A DNA stretch of 23,302 nucleotides from CAZYTX01 sp964650485. Lineage in GTDB: Bacteria; RBG-13-61-14; DATKZS01. The translations under genes were made by a program, and so were the position numbers. The stretch covers positions 1-23,302 of the forward strand of contig CAZYTX010000054.1 of NCBI GenBank assembly GCA_964650485.1, read 5' to 3'. The notes below the pieces were generated by a model, which saw only the letters and a program-made list of their open reading frames with translations, was not told where the DNA came from and searched no databases. The number at the start of each line of letters is the position of its first letter. Position 1 is the first letter of the stretch. Of this stretch, positions 8,024-15,548 are shown piece by piece.

Positions 8024-8590
8024 TCAGTGGCCGGGCTCGTCCTGGAACTCGTCAATGGCCCGGTTTGCAAGCGAGTCCGCCCGGGTGTTGAGCTCCCTTC
8101 CCACGTGCTCGATCTCGAACGAGTCCAGGCCCTGGATCAGCTCCTGCACCCTGTCGAACAACTTTGCAAGACCCTTGTTCTTCACCCTGTAGACCCCCTG
8201 GAGCTGCCTTGCCAGAAGCTCGGAGTCGGTCCTTGCCCTCACCTTCCTGGCCCCCAGGTCAAAGGCCCTTTCAAGGGCCAGTATAAGGGCCTTGTACTCG
8301 GCGCGGTTGTTGGTGATCTTTCCCAGGTACTTGGCCTCTCCCTCCACCATCCGTCCGTCACGATAAATAACAAAGCCGGCCCCGGCAGGGCCGGGGTTGC
8401 CCCTCGATGCTCCGTCAGTATAGACAACGAACTCGGCCCCCTCAGCGCTCCCCTCCTCCCGGGACAGCATCTGCGCGGCCTTCACCAGCACGGCGCGCAG
8501 GTCATCAGCATCCACGCCCAGCTCCTTCAAGGTCCCTTCTACGTCAAGGCTCTCGGCCAGGGCCATCAGCACTCTCGAATCCTTGCTCAC
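8024..8590 (-). CDS. rnhA: ribonuclease HI family protein
   Basis: The 188-aa product hydrolyses RNA in RNA-DNA hybrids. The catalytic carboxylates are all present: Asp59 in YTDGASRGNPGPAG, Glu98 in NNRAEYKA, Asp122 in RTDSELLARQL and Asp172 in RADSLAN. This is the plant/archaeal-like short form, with HVGREL-N replacing the longer E. coli basic protrusion. Residues 1-50 are an extra helical N-terminal extension of unknown role. The start is GTG at 8590 and overlaps the TGA of the zinc-ribbon gene by four bases, with a GGAGGGGG ribosome binding site inside that gene, so translation is probably coupled. Confidence 0.93.
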   Translation of the reverse strand: MSKDSRVLMALAESLDVEGTLKELGVDADDLRAVLVKAAQMLSREEGSAEGAEFVVYTDGASRGNPGPAGAGFVIYRDGRMVEGEAKYLGKITNNRAEYKALILALERAFDLGARKVRARTDSELLARQLQGVYRVKNKGLAKLFDRVQELIQGLDSFEIEHVGRELNTRADSLANRAIDEFQDEPGH

Positions 8591-9324
8591 CGCACCCCCT
8601 CCACGACCTCCTCTTCAATGTCCCGCTCCAGGTGTACAAGTATGCGCAGGCAGTTGGGACAGGTCACCACGTCCTCGCCCTTCAGAACAAGGTTGTACAT
8701 CTGAGCGGGTATGAGCCGGTTGCAGGCCTTGCACACCTCGCCCTCGGCCCTGGCAACTCCCTTGCCGGTGCCGGCCTTGGCCTTTTCGTAGTGTTTGAGA
8801 AAATCGGGCTTGATGCCCGAGGCCAGCTCTTCCCTCTCCCCCCTGGCCGACTCGAGCTCCGCGGTGAAAGACGACTTCCTGCGCTCCAGGTCCTCTCGCC
8901 TCTCGTCCAGCAATGCCTTCTTCTCCTTCCACTCGGCCTCCGCTTGGGCCACTTCCCGCTCAACCGACTCCAGCCGGTCATAGAGGTTTATGATCTCGTC
9001 CTCCAGCTCCCCGTTCTCCATCTTCCGGTCCTCGATCTCCTTGAGACCCGCTTCATACTCCTTGTTGGTCTTCACCTGGTTGAGCTTGGCCTGCAGCCTG
9101 GAAAGGCTCGACTCGCCATCGGAAAGCTTCGACTCCTTGCGCTTTATGTCCTTTTTCATCTGTTCCAGCTTCTCCCGCTCCCCCTGCACCCGGCTTTCGC
9201 CCGCCTCGCTTTCATCCCCGATAGAGGCCATGAACTCGGGGAAGTGCTCGAGAAAATTCGAGAGAGCCTCTATCCTCATGTCCTTTCTCTGCAGCTCGAT
9301 TATGTGCTTTATCTGCTCGTTCAA
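8587..9324 (-). CDS. coiled-coil protein with C-terminal C4 zinc ribbon (COG1579 type)
   Basis: I place the start at a TTG (9324), because AAGGAG sits seven bases before it; a longer frame from 9387 would run through a terminator hairpin and is unlikely. The 245-aa protein is mostly Lys/Glu-rich coiled coil from about residue 10 to 170, including the KTNKEYEAGLKEIE motif typical of this family. It ends in a zinc ribbon, CKAC (198/201) and CPNC (222/225). Members are annotated as predicted nucleic-acid-binding proteins and commonly sit beside rnhA or Nif3-like genes. The exact function is not known to me. It overlaps rnhA by four bases. Confidence 0.88.
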   Translation of the reverse strand: MNEQIKHIIELQRKDMRIEALSNFLEHFPEFMASIGDESEAGESRVQGEREKLEQMKKDIKRKESKLSDGESSLSRLQAKLNQVKTNKEYEAGLKEIEDRKMENGELEDEIINLYDRLESVEREVAQAEAEWKEKKALLDERREDLERRKSSFTAELESARGEREELASGIKPDFLKHYEKAKAGTGKGVARAEGEVCKACNRLIPAQMYNLVLKGEDVVTCPNCLRILVHLERDIEEEVVEGVR

Positions 9325-9349
9325 TACTTGTCTCCTTTTTCGCACCACT

Positions 9350-9372
9350 AAAAAAGGCGCCTCCCGGCGCCT
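9350..9372 (-). terminator. intrinsic terminator or attenuator upstream of the zinc-ribbon gene
   Basis: On the minus strand AGGCGCC, a four-base loop GGGA and GGCGCCT form a perfect seven-pair stem (9372-9355), followed by further Ts (9354-9350). The start codon is only about 25 bases downstream. It may end the tRNA transcript, or act as a leader attenuator for the zinc-ribbon/rnhA operon. Confidence 0.8.
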
Positions 9373-9485
9373 GTCGTCATCTCTCAAGGGCTGTAAAAGC
9401 TCCCTTACTTGCCAGTCGAAAACCGAAGAACAACCCTGTATTATGAACGTTTGTCATCTGCCTTCTTTCCCCGGAAAAAATAAAA

Positions 9486-9558
9486 TGGGCCCACCAGGAC
9501 TCGAACCTGGGACCGACCGGTTATGAGCCGGTGGCTCTACCAACTGAGCTATGGGCCC
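9486..9558 (-). tRNA. tRNA with anticodon CAT (elongator Met, or Ile2)
   Basis: A 73-base cloverleaf folds completely. The acceptor is GGGCCCA/TGGGCCC with discriminator A. The D stem is GCTC/GAGC, the anticodon stem ACCGG/CCGGT with loop CTCATAA, and the T arm CCAGG-TTCGAGT-CCTGG. CCA is not encoded; the base after A73 is T. A paired G1-C72 and the lack of three G-C pairs next to the anticodon loop exclude initiator tRNA. Elongator Met is most likely, but a lysidine-modified Ile tRNA with the same anticodon cannot be ruled out by eye. Confidence 0.95.
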
Positions 9559-9570
9559 CGGGCGAGAGCT

Positions 9571-9599
9571 ATTATAGTATCGGTTCAGGCCCTTTTCAA
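9571..9599 (-). promoter_or_regulatory. sigma-70 promoter of the CAT tRNA
   Basis: On the minus strand TTGAAA (9599-9594), a 17-base spacer and a perfect TATAAT (9576-9571) precede the mature tRNA 5' end at 9558. Transcription should begin near 9564, leaving a very short leader. Confidence 0.85.
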
Positions 9600-9626
9600 C
9601 CAGGAACAAATATTAAATCTCTTGGT

Positions 9627-9655
9627 TTGAACCTGGTCCCGACTTGATGTATATT
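9627..9655 (+). promoter_or_regulatory. sigma-70 promoter of rpmE
   Basis: TTGAAC (9627-9632), a 17-base spacer and TATATT (9650-9655) lie just upstream of rpmE. The predicted start near 9662 would leave only about 14 bases before the GTG, so the ribosome binding site sits almost at the 5' end of the message. Confidence 0.78.
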
Positions 9656-9675
9656 AAACGGAAGGAGGCGTGAAA

Positions 9676-9906
9676 GTGAAGCAGGGAATACACCCCAAGT
9701 ACGAAAAGGTCCGGGTCGAGTGCGCCTGCGGGAACGTGATCGAGACCAGGTCCACCCGGCCGGGCACGGTAAAGGTTGACATATGCTCGGCCTGCCACCC
9801 CTTTTTCACCGGCAAGGAAAAGCTGGTGGACTCCGCTGGACGGGTGGAGAGGTTCCAGCGAAAGTACAAGAAGTTCTTCGAGGACAGAAAGAACAAGGGA
9901 TCGTAG
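9676..9906 (+). CDS. rpmE: 50S ribosomal protein L31, zinc-binding type
   Basis: The start is taken as the GTG at 9676, seven bases after GGAGG; another GTG at 9670 is too close to that site. The 76-aa protein then begins MKQGIHPKYEKV, exactly as L31 proteins do. VECACGNVIETRST and CSACHPFFTGK carry the C-x-C and C-x2-C zinc ligands, so this is the C+ (zinc-replete) form. GRVERFQRKY is the conserved C-terminal segment. L31 bridges the ribosomal subunits. It is a single-gene unit with its own promoter and a strong terminator. Confidence 0.98.
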   Translation: MKQGIHPKYEKVRVECACGNVIETRSTRPGTVKVDICSACHPFFTGKEKLVDSAGRVERFQRKYKKFFEDRKNKGS

Positions 9907-9920
9907 AGCGAGGGAATTTC

Positions 9921-9964
9921 AGGCCACGCGTCCGGGCCGGACCGGGCGGGTGGCCTTTGTTTTT
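9921..9964 (+). terminator. intrinsic terminator after rpmE
   Basis: AGGCCAC (9921-9927) pairs with GTGGCCT (9950-9956). After one mismatch the stem continues inward for another seven pairs, with a six-base loop near 9936-9941. The T-rich tail TTTGTTTTT follows. It separates rpmE from prfA, so prfA needs read-through or its own promoter; a weak TATGAT at 9986-9991 is the only candidate I see. Confidence 0.85.
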
Positions 9965-10017
9965 CTGCGGGAGTGGCATCGGTTTTATGATTTTTTGTTT
10001 CTTGGAGGAGAGAAGCC

Positions 10018-11115
10018 ATGTGGGACAAGCTTTCCGAGCTGGAAGAGCGTTTCCAGGAGCTTACTGAAAAGCTAGGTGATCCCGAGGTGGTGACCTCGCC
10101 CGAGAGGCTGAAAAAGGTGGGTCAGGAGCACGCGGAGCTCCGCGAGGTGGTCGCCTGCTTCCAGGAGTATAAGAAGGTGAGCCATGAGATCGAGATCACC
10201 CGGGAGCTCGTGCACGGCAATGACCCCGAGCTCAGCGAGCTGGCAGCAGAGGAGGTCCCCGGCCTGGAGGAGAAGCAGAGCGAGCTGGAGGAGCGCATCA
10301 GGTCTTTGATGGTGTCCACGGACCCCCTGGACAAGAAAAACGCCATCCTGGAGGTCAGGGCCGGCACTGGCGGGGAGGAGGCCGCCCTGTTCGCGCGTGA
10401 GCTGTTCCAGATGTATGCAAGGTACGCCGAGCGGATGGAGTGGCGATTGGAGACCCTTTCCAGCAGCCCTACCGACCAGGGCGGCTTCAAGGAGGTCATA
10501 GCGCTGGTAAAGGGCCCTGAAGTGTACGGGACCCTCCGCTACGAGAGCGGGGTGCACAGGGTGCAGCGGGTGCCAAAGACCGAGTCCCAGGGCAGGATAC
10601 ACACCTCCGCGGTCACAGTGGCGGTGCTGCCCGAGGCCGAGGAGCTCGATTTCCACATTGACGAGGCAGACCTCAAGGTGGACGTGTACAGGGCCAGCGG
10701 GGCCGGCGGCCAGCACGTGAACACCACCGACTCCGCGGTGCGCCTGACCCACAGGCCCACCGGCCTGGTGGTGGTGTGCCAGGACGAGCGCAGCCAGCAC
10801 AAGAACAAGTCAAAGGCCATGAAGATACTGCGCTCCCGGCTCCTGGACATGGAGACCAAAAAGCGCGAGCAGGAGACCGCGGCCATGAGGAAGGAGATGG
10901 TGGGCTCGGGCGACCGCTCCGAGAAGATAAGGACCTACAACTTCCCACAGGGCAGGGTCACCGACCACAGGATCGGACTTACGCTGCACAAGCTCGACCG
11001 GGTGATGGAAGGAGAGCTCGACCAGGTGGTGCAGGCGCTCGTCTCCCATTTCAGTGCCGGACGGATGAAAGGCGTGGAAGAAGAGGGCCCCGGGGCCTCG
11101 GCAGCGGGGGGCTGA
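10018..11115 (+). CDS. prfA: peptide chain release factor 1
   Basis: The 365-aa product recognises UAA and UAG stop codons and triggers peptide release. GAGGQHVNTTDSAVRLTH contains the universal GGQ (Gly230-Gln232) that enters the peptidyl-transferase centre. The stop-codon-reading tripeptide is Pro186-Lys187-Thr188 (PxT class, hence RF1 and not the SPF of RF2). EVRAGTGGEEAALFA and SGVHRVQRVPKTESQGRIHT are typical RF1 blocks, and the N-terminal coiled coil is intact. GGAGG lies nine bases upstream. The methylase gene prmC, often next, is absent; a PilZ gene follows instead. Just after the stop is a 12-codon GTG frame (11118-11156) that I do not count as a gene. Confidence 0.97.
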   Translation: MWDKLSELEERFQELTEKLGDPEVVTSPERLKKVGQEHAELREVVACFQEYKKVSHEIEITRELVHGNDPELSELAAEEVPGLEEKQSELEERIRSLMVSTDPLDKKNAILEVRAGTGGEEAALFARELFQMYARYAERMEWRLETLSSSPTDQGGFKEVIALVKGPEVYGTLRYESGVHRVQRVPKTESQGRIHTSAVTVAVLPEAEELDFHIDEADLKVDVYRASGAGGQHVNTTDSAVRLTHRPTGLVVVCQDERSQHKNKSKAMKILRSRLLDMETKKREQETAAMRKEMVGSGDRSEKIRTYNFPQGRVTDHRIGLTLHKLDRVMEGELDQVVQALVSHFSAGRMKGVEEEGPGASAAGG

Positions 11116-11226
11116 GCGTGAAGAACCTTGCCGAGCTTGGAATCTTTTGCAATTAATTTCGGTATATATTACCATGGCAATGAAAGTCTTTCTTGAAAGA
11201 CAGGGCCAAGGTCGCGGAGGTATACA

Positions 11227-11949
11227 TTGGAGGATACGGGAAGAAGAAACTCGGTAAGGATAAAGACCAAGCTCAAGGTCCGCTTCAAGGACGCAAGCGC
11301 CTTTATCTCCGAGTACACCCACAACATAAGCAAGGGCGGCATTTTCGTAAGGACAAAGAAGCCGTGCGAGCGGGGCTCGGCCGTACAGGTGACCCTGGTG
11401 ATGCCCGAGACGGACAAGGAGGTCGTAGCCACCGGCGAGGTCATCCACGTGGTGAGGCCGGAGCAGGCCACCGAGCAGCAGCCCGCGGGAATGGGCGTGG
11501 AGCTCAAAGAGCTGTCCGAGGAAGACCGCAAGCTGATCGAGGATTTCATACACGACAAGATCGAGACCGGCGAGGCAAAAGACGGCCTGGGAAGACGGGA
11601 CCACGAGCGCTATGAAGCGAAGATCAGGGTGAGGTTCGGGAGCCTGGAAGCGCTCAAGGAGGAGTACACCCACAACATAAGCCACGGCGGAATATTCATC
11701 CGCACCAACAAGCCGAAAGAGATGCACGAAAAGCTGAGAGTCATCCTCACCCACCCGGAGACGGGCGAGGAGATGATCATGGAAGGAGAAGTAGTGAGGG
11801 TGGTCGAGGCGAAGGAGGCCGAGGCCGCCAATCATCCTGCGGGCATGGGGATAAAGTTCCTCTCAATGGACAAGCATACCAGGGCCCAGCTAAGCTCTTT
11901 TATAAACTCGCCGCACGTGCAAAGCAACCAGGACGTGGAGATCACATAA
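11227..11949 (+). CDS. tandem PilZ-domain protein (TIGR02266-like), probable c-di-GMP receptor
   Basis: The 240-aa product consists of two similar PilZ-like domains, about residues 5-110 and 122-230. Each has the c-di-GMP-binding pair: RNSVR with NISKGG in the first, RDHER with NISHGG in the second. Each ends in a PAGMGVEL or PAGMGIKF strand. There is no enzymatic or membrane segment, so it should be a soluble signalling adaptor, of a kind frequent in Myxococcus and deltaproteobacteria. The start is the TTG at 11227, six bases after GGAGG at 11216-11220; no in-frame ATG lies nearby. A TATATT at 11165-11170 might be a -10 box, but its -35 is poor. Partners are unknown. Confidence 0.85.
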   Translation: MEDTGRRNSVRIKTKLKVRFKDASAFISEYTHNISKGGIFVRTKKPCERGSAVQVTLVMPETDKEVVATGEVIHVVRPEQATEQQPAGMGVELKELSEEDRKLIEDFIHDKIETGEAKDGLGRRDHERYEAKIRVRFGSLEALKEEYTHNISHGGIFIRTNKPKEMHEKLRVILTHPETGEEMIMEGEVVRVVEAKEAEAANHPAGMGIKFLSMDKHTRAQLSSFINSPHVQSNQDVEIT

Positions 11950-11953
11950 GGTC

Positions 11954-12031
11954 AGGTGTGAGATGCGAGTCGTGAGCTTTGAGGGGCTGGAGACCTCGAT
12001 ACTCAAACCTCACACATCAAATCTCAAACCT
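11954..12031. repeat. long TGAG-rich imperfect palindrome between convergent pilZ and sdhB genes
   Basis: Two 30-base arms (11954-11983 and 12002-12031) are inverted copies matching at 23 of 30 positions, around an 18-base loop. The arms are built from TGAG-containing units such as GTGAGATG and TTTGAG. It lies within the 100 bases between two genes ending towards each other, so it could stop transcription from both sides, though neither side has a long T-run. A related palindrome sits at 15489-15548. Confidence 0.65.
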
Positions 12032-12050
12032 TCCTGAAACGGCAGGGACC

Positions 12051-12812
12051 CTACCCGGACCCTGATAGACCGGACTTTATGAACTCGCGGTTCAGGCGGG
12101 CGATGTTCACTATCTTTATGTTTTTGGGACACACGGCCTCGCACTCGCGGTGGTTGCCGCAGTTCCCGAACCCCAGTTCGTCCATTTTCCGCACCATGGC
12201 CGTGGCCCTGCGCTTGGCCTCGGGCAACCCCTGCGGCAGGAGGGCCAGGTGCGACACCTTGGCCCCGGTGAATAGCATGGCCGAGCCGTTGGGGCAGGCG
12301 GCCACACAGGCCCCGCAGCCTATGCACGCGGCCGAGTCGAAGGCGAGCTCCGAGGCGCCCCGCTCCACCGGCATTGAGTTGGCCTCCGGGGCCTGGCCGG
12401 TGCTCACCGACACGTATCCCCCGGCCTGGATTATCCTGTCGAACGCCCCCCTGGAGACCACCAGGTCCTTTATATGACCGAACGCCTTTGACCGCAGCGG
12501 CTCTATCACCACGGTGTCATTGTCCTTGAAATGGCGCATGTGCAACTGGCACAGGGTGGTGCCCTGGAGCGGGCCGTGGGCCCTGCCGTTCACCACCGCG
12601 CCGCACGTGCCGCAGATACCCTCGCGGCAGTCGTGGTCGAACGCTATGGGCTCGCCACCCTCCTTTGTCAGCCGCTCGTTCAAAACGTCGAGCATCTCCA
12701 AAAAAGACATGTCCGTGTCAACGTCGTCTAGCCGGTACGTAACCAGCTTTCCCTTTTGGCCGGGCCCGGCCTGGCGCCAGACCTTCAGGAAGAGGCTGAT
12801 GGTCCGGCTCAT
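12051..12812 (-). CDS. sdhB: succinate dehydrogenase / fumarate reductase iron-sulfur subunit
   Basis: The 253-aa subunit passes electrons from the flavoprotein to the membrane haem subunit. Cysteines for [2Fe-2S] are Cys62, 67, 70 and 88 (CREGICGTC...C). For [4Fe-4S] and [3Fe-4S] they are CIGCGACVAACP (163/166/169/173) and CGNHRECEAVCP (218/224/228). Start ATG 12812 has AGGAG six bases upstream and overlaps the sdhA stop by four bases (ATGA); the longer frame from 12902 is shadow. The sequence belongs to the b558 type of complex (Wolinella/Bacillus/Geobacter-like), which may work in either direction. Confidence 0.96.
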   Translation of the reverse strand: MSRTISLFLKVWRQAGPGQKGKLVTYRLDDVDTDMSFLEMLDVLNERLTKEGGEPIAFDHDCREGICGTCGAVVNGRAHGPLQGTTLCQLHMRHFKDNDTVVIEPLRSKAFGHIKDLVVSRGAFDRIIQAGGYVSVSTGQAPEANSMPVERGASELAFDSAACIGCGACVAACPNGSAMLFTGAKVSHLALLPQGLPEAKRRATAMVRKMDELGFGNCGNHRECEAVCPKNIKIVNIARLNREFIKSGLSGSG

Positions 12813-14728
12813 TTGTAGCTCCTCTTTGTAAGCTCCACGCTCTCGAAGTGAAGCGGCTCCTTGTGAAGCAAAGGGTCCTTTGACTCGCCTTGGTACTCCC
12901 ACGCGGCAACGTGTGCGAAGTTATCATCGTCGCGCATGGCCTCGCCCTCCCCGGTCTGATATGCCTCGTTAAAGTGGCACCCGCACGACTCCCTCCTTGC
13001 CAGCGCGTCCCGGATCATGAGTTTCGCGAACTCGAGGCAGTCAGCCACCCGGCCGGCATTCTCCAGGGCCTGGTTGAAATCATCCGCTGAGCCGGGCACG
13101 ATCACGTTCTCCCGGAACTCGCCTGCCAGCCCGTGCACCAGGGCCGCGGCCTTCTCGAGGCCCTGGTCGTTCCTTGACATGCCGCAGTGCTCCCACATCA
13201 CCCTGCCGAGTTCCCTGTTGATCTCGTGCACCGTGCGCTTCCCTTTTATCGAGAGCAGCCGGTCAATGCGCTCGGAAGATTCCTTCTCCGCATCCTTGAA
13301 AGCCTGGTGGTCAACGCCGACCTCGGGCAGCTCTGTCCCGGCCAGGTACCCGCCCATGGTGTAGGGTATGACAAAGTAGCCGTCTGCCAGTCCCTGCATG
13401 AGCGCGCTGGCCCCCAGCCGGTTGGCCCCGTGGTCCGAGAAGTTGGCCTCCCCCAGCACGAACAGGCCGGGTATGGTGCTCATCAGGTTGTAGTCCACCC
13501 ACAGGCCGCCCATGGTGTAATGTGGCGCCGGATAAATCATCATTGGCGTGATGTAGGGGTCCTGGCCGGTGATCTTTTCGTACATCTCGAACAGGTTCCC
13601 GTACTTGTTCTCGATAGCCTCCCTGCCGCCTCGCTCCATGGCGTCGCGCAGGTCGAGGAACACGGCCTGCCCGGTGGGCCCCACCCCTTTACCCTTGTCC
13701 ACCTGGTGCTTGGCGTTCCTGGAGGCCACGTCCCTTGGCACCAGGTTTCCGAAGCTCGGGTACTTGCGCTCGAGAAAGTAGTCCCGCTCGGACTCGGGTA
13801 CCTGTGCGGGCGGCCTTTTGTCGCCCGGCGCCTTTGGCACCCACACCCTGCCGTCGTTTCTCAGGCTCTCGCTCATGAGGGTGAGCTTTGACTGGTACTC
13901 GCCGTGCACAGGGATGCAGGTGGGGTGTATCTGGGTGAAGCAGGGGTTTGCCATGAACGCCCCCCTCTTGTAGGAGCGCCATATTGCGGAGACGTTCGAG
14001 GAGGCGGCGTTGGTTGAGAGGAAGTACACGTTCGAGTATCCGCCGGTTGCCAGCACCACCGCGTGCGCGGCGTGGCGCTCGATCCCGCCGGTTACAAGGT
14101 CCCTGGTGATGATCCCCCGGGCCGATCCTCGGGCCACCACCAGGTCGAGCATCTCCCTCCTGGGAAGGAGTTCCACCTTTCCCAGCGCCGCCTGCCTGCT
14201 CATGGCCCCGTAGGCGCCCAACAGGAGCTGCTGTCCGGTCTGTCCCTTTGCGTAAAAGGTGCGAGACACCTGCACTCCCCCGAAGGAGCGGTTGGCCAGC
14301 AGCCCGCCGTACTCCCTTGCAAAAGGCACGCCCTGGGCCACGCACTGGTCAATGATGTTGTTGCTTAACATGGCCAGGCGGTACACGTTGGCCTCCCTGG
14401 AGCGGAAGTCTCCTCCCTTCACCGTGTCGTTGAACAGGCGCCATATGCTGTCCCCGTCGTTCGCGTAGTTCTTGGCCGCGTTGATCCCTCCCTGGGCCGC
14501 GATGGAGTGTGCCCTCCTGGGGCTGTCCTGGATGCAGAAGGTCTTCACGTTGTAGCCGAGCTCGGCTAAAGATGCCGAGGCCGAGGCCCCTGCCAGGCCG
14601 GCGCCCACCACTATTACGTCGAACTTGCGCCGGTTGGCCGGGGCCACCAGCTTGAGCTCGTGCTTGTGCCGGTCCCATTTTTCATGGATCGCCCCCCCGG
14701 GTATGTTTGCGTCAAGCGGCATGTGCAT
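12809..14728 (-). CDS. sdhA: succinate dehydrogenase / fumarate reductase flavoprotein subunit
   Basis: The 639-aa catalytic subunit interconverts succinate and fumarate. VVGAGLAGASAS (about residues 40-51) binds the FAD ADP moiety. RAHSIAAQGGINA contains His74, the expected covalent FAD attachment residue. CFTQIHPT and YTMGGLWVDYN are active-site segments, and GEANFSDHGANRLGASAL carries a conserved catalytic-site Arg. Length and the QVSRTFYAKGQTGQQLL block fit the b558-linked family. The ATG follows the sdhC stop directly; a second in-frame ATG lies two codons later. It overlaps sdhB by four bases. Confidence 0.97.
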   Translation of the reverse strand: MHMPLDANIPGGAIHEKWDRHKHELKLVAPANRRKFDVIVVGAGLAGASASASLAELGYNVKTFCIQDSPRRAHSIAAQGGINAAKNYANDGDSIWRLFNDTVKGGDFRSREANVYRLAMLSNNIIDQCVAQGVPFAREYGGLLANRSFGGVQVSRTFYAKGQTGQQLLLGAYGAMSRQAALGKVELLPRREMLDLVVARGSARGIITRDLVTGGIERHAAHAVVLATGGYSNVYFLSTNAASSNVSAIWRSYKRGAFMANPCFTQIHPTCIPVHGEYQSKLTLMSESLRNDGRVWVPKAPGDKRPPAQVPESERDYFLERKYPSFGNLVPRDVASRNAKHQVDKGKGVGPTGQAVFLDLRDAMERGGREAIENKYGNLFEMYEKITGQDPYITPMMIYPAPHYTMGGLWVDYNLMSTIPGLFVLGEANFSDHGANRLGASALMQGLADGYFVIPYTMGGYLAGTELPEVGVDHQAFKDAEKESSERIDRLLSIKGKRTVHEINRELGRVMWEHCGMSRNDQGLEKAAALVHGLAGEFRENVIVPGSADDFNQALENAGRVADCLEFAKLMIRDALARRESCGCHFNEAYQTGEGEAMRDDDNFAHVAAWEYQGESKDPLLHKEPLHFESVELTKRSYK

Positions 14729-15367
14729 TCATCCCGTATACATCACGTAAAGCGGTATGGCCGCGAAGCCCGCGGCCAGTGCTATTGCAAAGACGACGCT
14801 TATAGCCTGCACCGCGGGCATGTATGCCGGGTGGTTGGCCCCCAGGCTCTGGAAGGCGCTCCACAGCCCTTGCCGTACGTGGAACCCCAGCACCACCATG
14901 GCTGCCACGTAGAAGCCTGCATAGGCCGGGACCTTGAAAACCGAGGCCACGATATCGGACATGGGTCTCGGGTCGTCGCCGATGAAGTGGAAGTTCAACA
15001 GGTGCACCGCCACGAAGCCCAGGATTATGATCCCGGAGTATGGCATGGTGCGCGAGCTTATGGTCTGGCCTCCGGCGCCTTTTTTCACCTCGTACCTTTC
15101 AGGCCGGGCCGCGAGGTTCTGGAAAAAGAGCAGGAGGCCGGTGCCCACGTGCACCGCGGCGAAGAACAAAAGCCCCAGCTCGAAAAGAGTGATGAGAGGC
15201 CCCAGCCGGTGCAGGTTATGCACGTAGGCGTCGAAGTAGTCGGGGCCGCCGTACACGGTGAGGTTCCCGGCAAGGTGCATTATAACGAAGAGTATGAAGC
15301 CGAGACCGGTCACCGCCATGAGCAGCTTCTTCCCGATCGAGCTTGAAATAAACCGGCACACCCACAT
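14729..15367 (-). CDS. sdhC: succinate dehydrogenase / fumarate reductase cytochrome b558 subunit
   Basis: This 212-aa membrane anchor has five hydrophobic segments, at about residues 15-37, 56-82, 110-130, 148-168 and 185-210. His31, His73, His122 and His163 are spaced as the axial ligands of the two b-haems in dihaem quinol:fumarate reductases of the Wolinella type. It exchanges electrons with quinone. I chose ATG 15367, because GGAG stands seven bases upstream; a GTG at 15391 lies in frame but its ribosome site is too close. First gene of sdhCAB. Dihaem enzymes of this build can couple succinate oxidation or fumarate reduction to membrane potential. Confidence 0.92.
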   Translation of the reverse strand: MWVCRFISSSIGKKLLMAVTGLGFILFVIMHLAGNLTVYGGPDYFDAYVHNLHRLGPLITLFELGLLFFAAVHVGTGLLLFFQNLAARPERYEVKKGAGGQTISSRTMPYSGIIILGFVAVHLLNFHFIGDDPRPMSDIVASVFKVPAYAGFYVAAMVVLGFHVRQGLWSAFQSLGANHPAYMPAVQAISVVFAIALAAGFAAIPLYVMYTG

Positions 15368-15488
15368 CTGACAACTCCGCGCCCCTGTCACCCTCCCTTG
15401 CAGGAGGCATTGTGAATGTAAGAGAATACCCCTGTCATGTCAAACGGCTGACCCTGCGGGAGAGCATAGCGAGCAGGTCATATCTTAG

Positions 15489-15548
15489 AGGTTTGAGTAT
15501 TGAGCTTGATTCCCTCACAACTCAGCCCTCAAGGCTCAAGCCTTTTTT
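15489..15548. repeat. second TGAG-rich imperfect palindrome, upstream of sdhC
   Basis: AGGTTTGAGTATTGAG (15489-15504) and CTCAAGGCTCAAGCCT (15528-15543) are inverted copies matching at 13 of 16 positions. Six Ts (15543-15548) follow on the plus strand. It lies between the start of sdhC and the stop of the CooC-like gene, both on minus, so the T-run is on the wrong side to end the known upstream gene. Its TGAG units resemble those at 11954-12031. Confidence 0.55.

Noticed and set aside
8407..9351. 314-codon plus-strand frame opposite the zinc-ribbon gene
   Set aside because: It is the Leu/Pro-rich mirror of a Lys/Glu-rich coiled coil; no start signal and no domain.
9325..9387. N-terminal extension of the zinc-ribbon protein from ATG 9387
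   Set aside because: It would be translated through the terminator hairpin; the TTG at 9324 has a well-spaced AAGGAG and restores the family's usual start.
11118..11156. 12-codon GTG frame right after prfA (MKNLAELGIFCN)
   Set aside because: Too short, no ribosome binding site and no evidence of a leader role, though it could be a remnant of a lost prmC start.
11174..11257. 27-codon ATG frame overlapping the PilZ gene start
   Set aside because: No ribosome binding site and Gly/Arg-rich out-of-frame content; the GGAGG inside it serves the TTG of the PilZ gene.
13187..13891. 234-codon plus-strand frame opposite sdhA
   Set aside because: Shadow of sdhA; no recognisable features.
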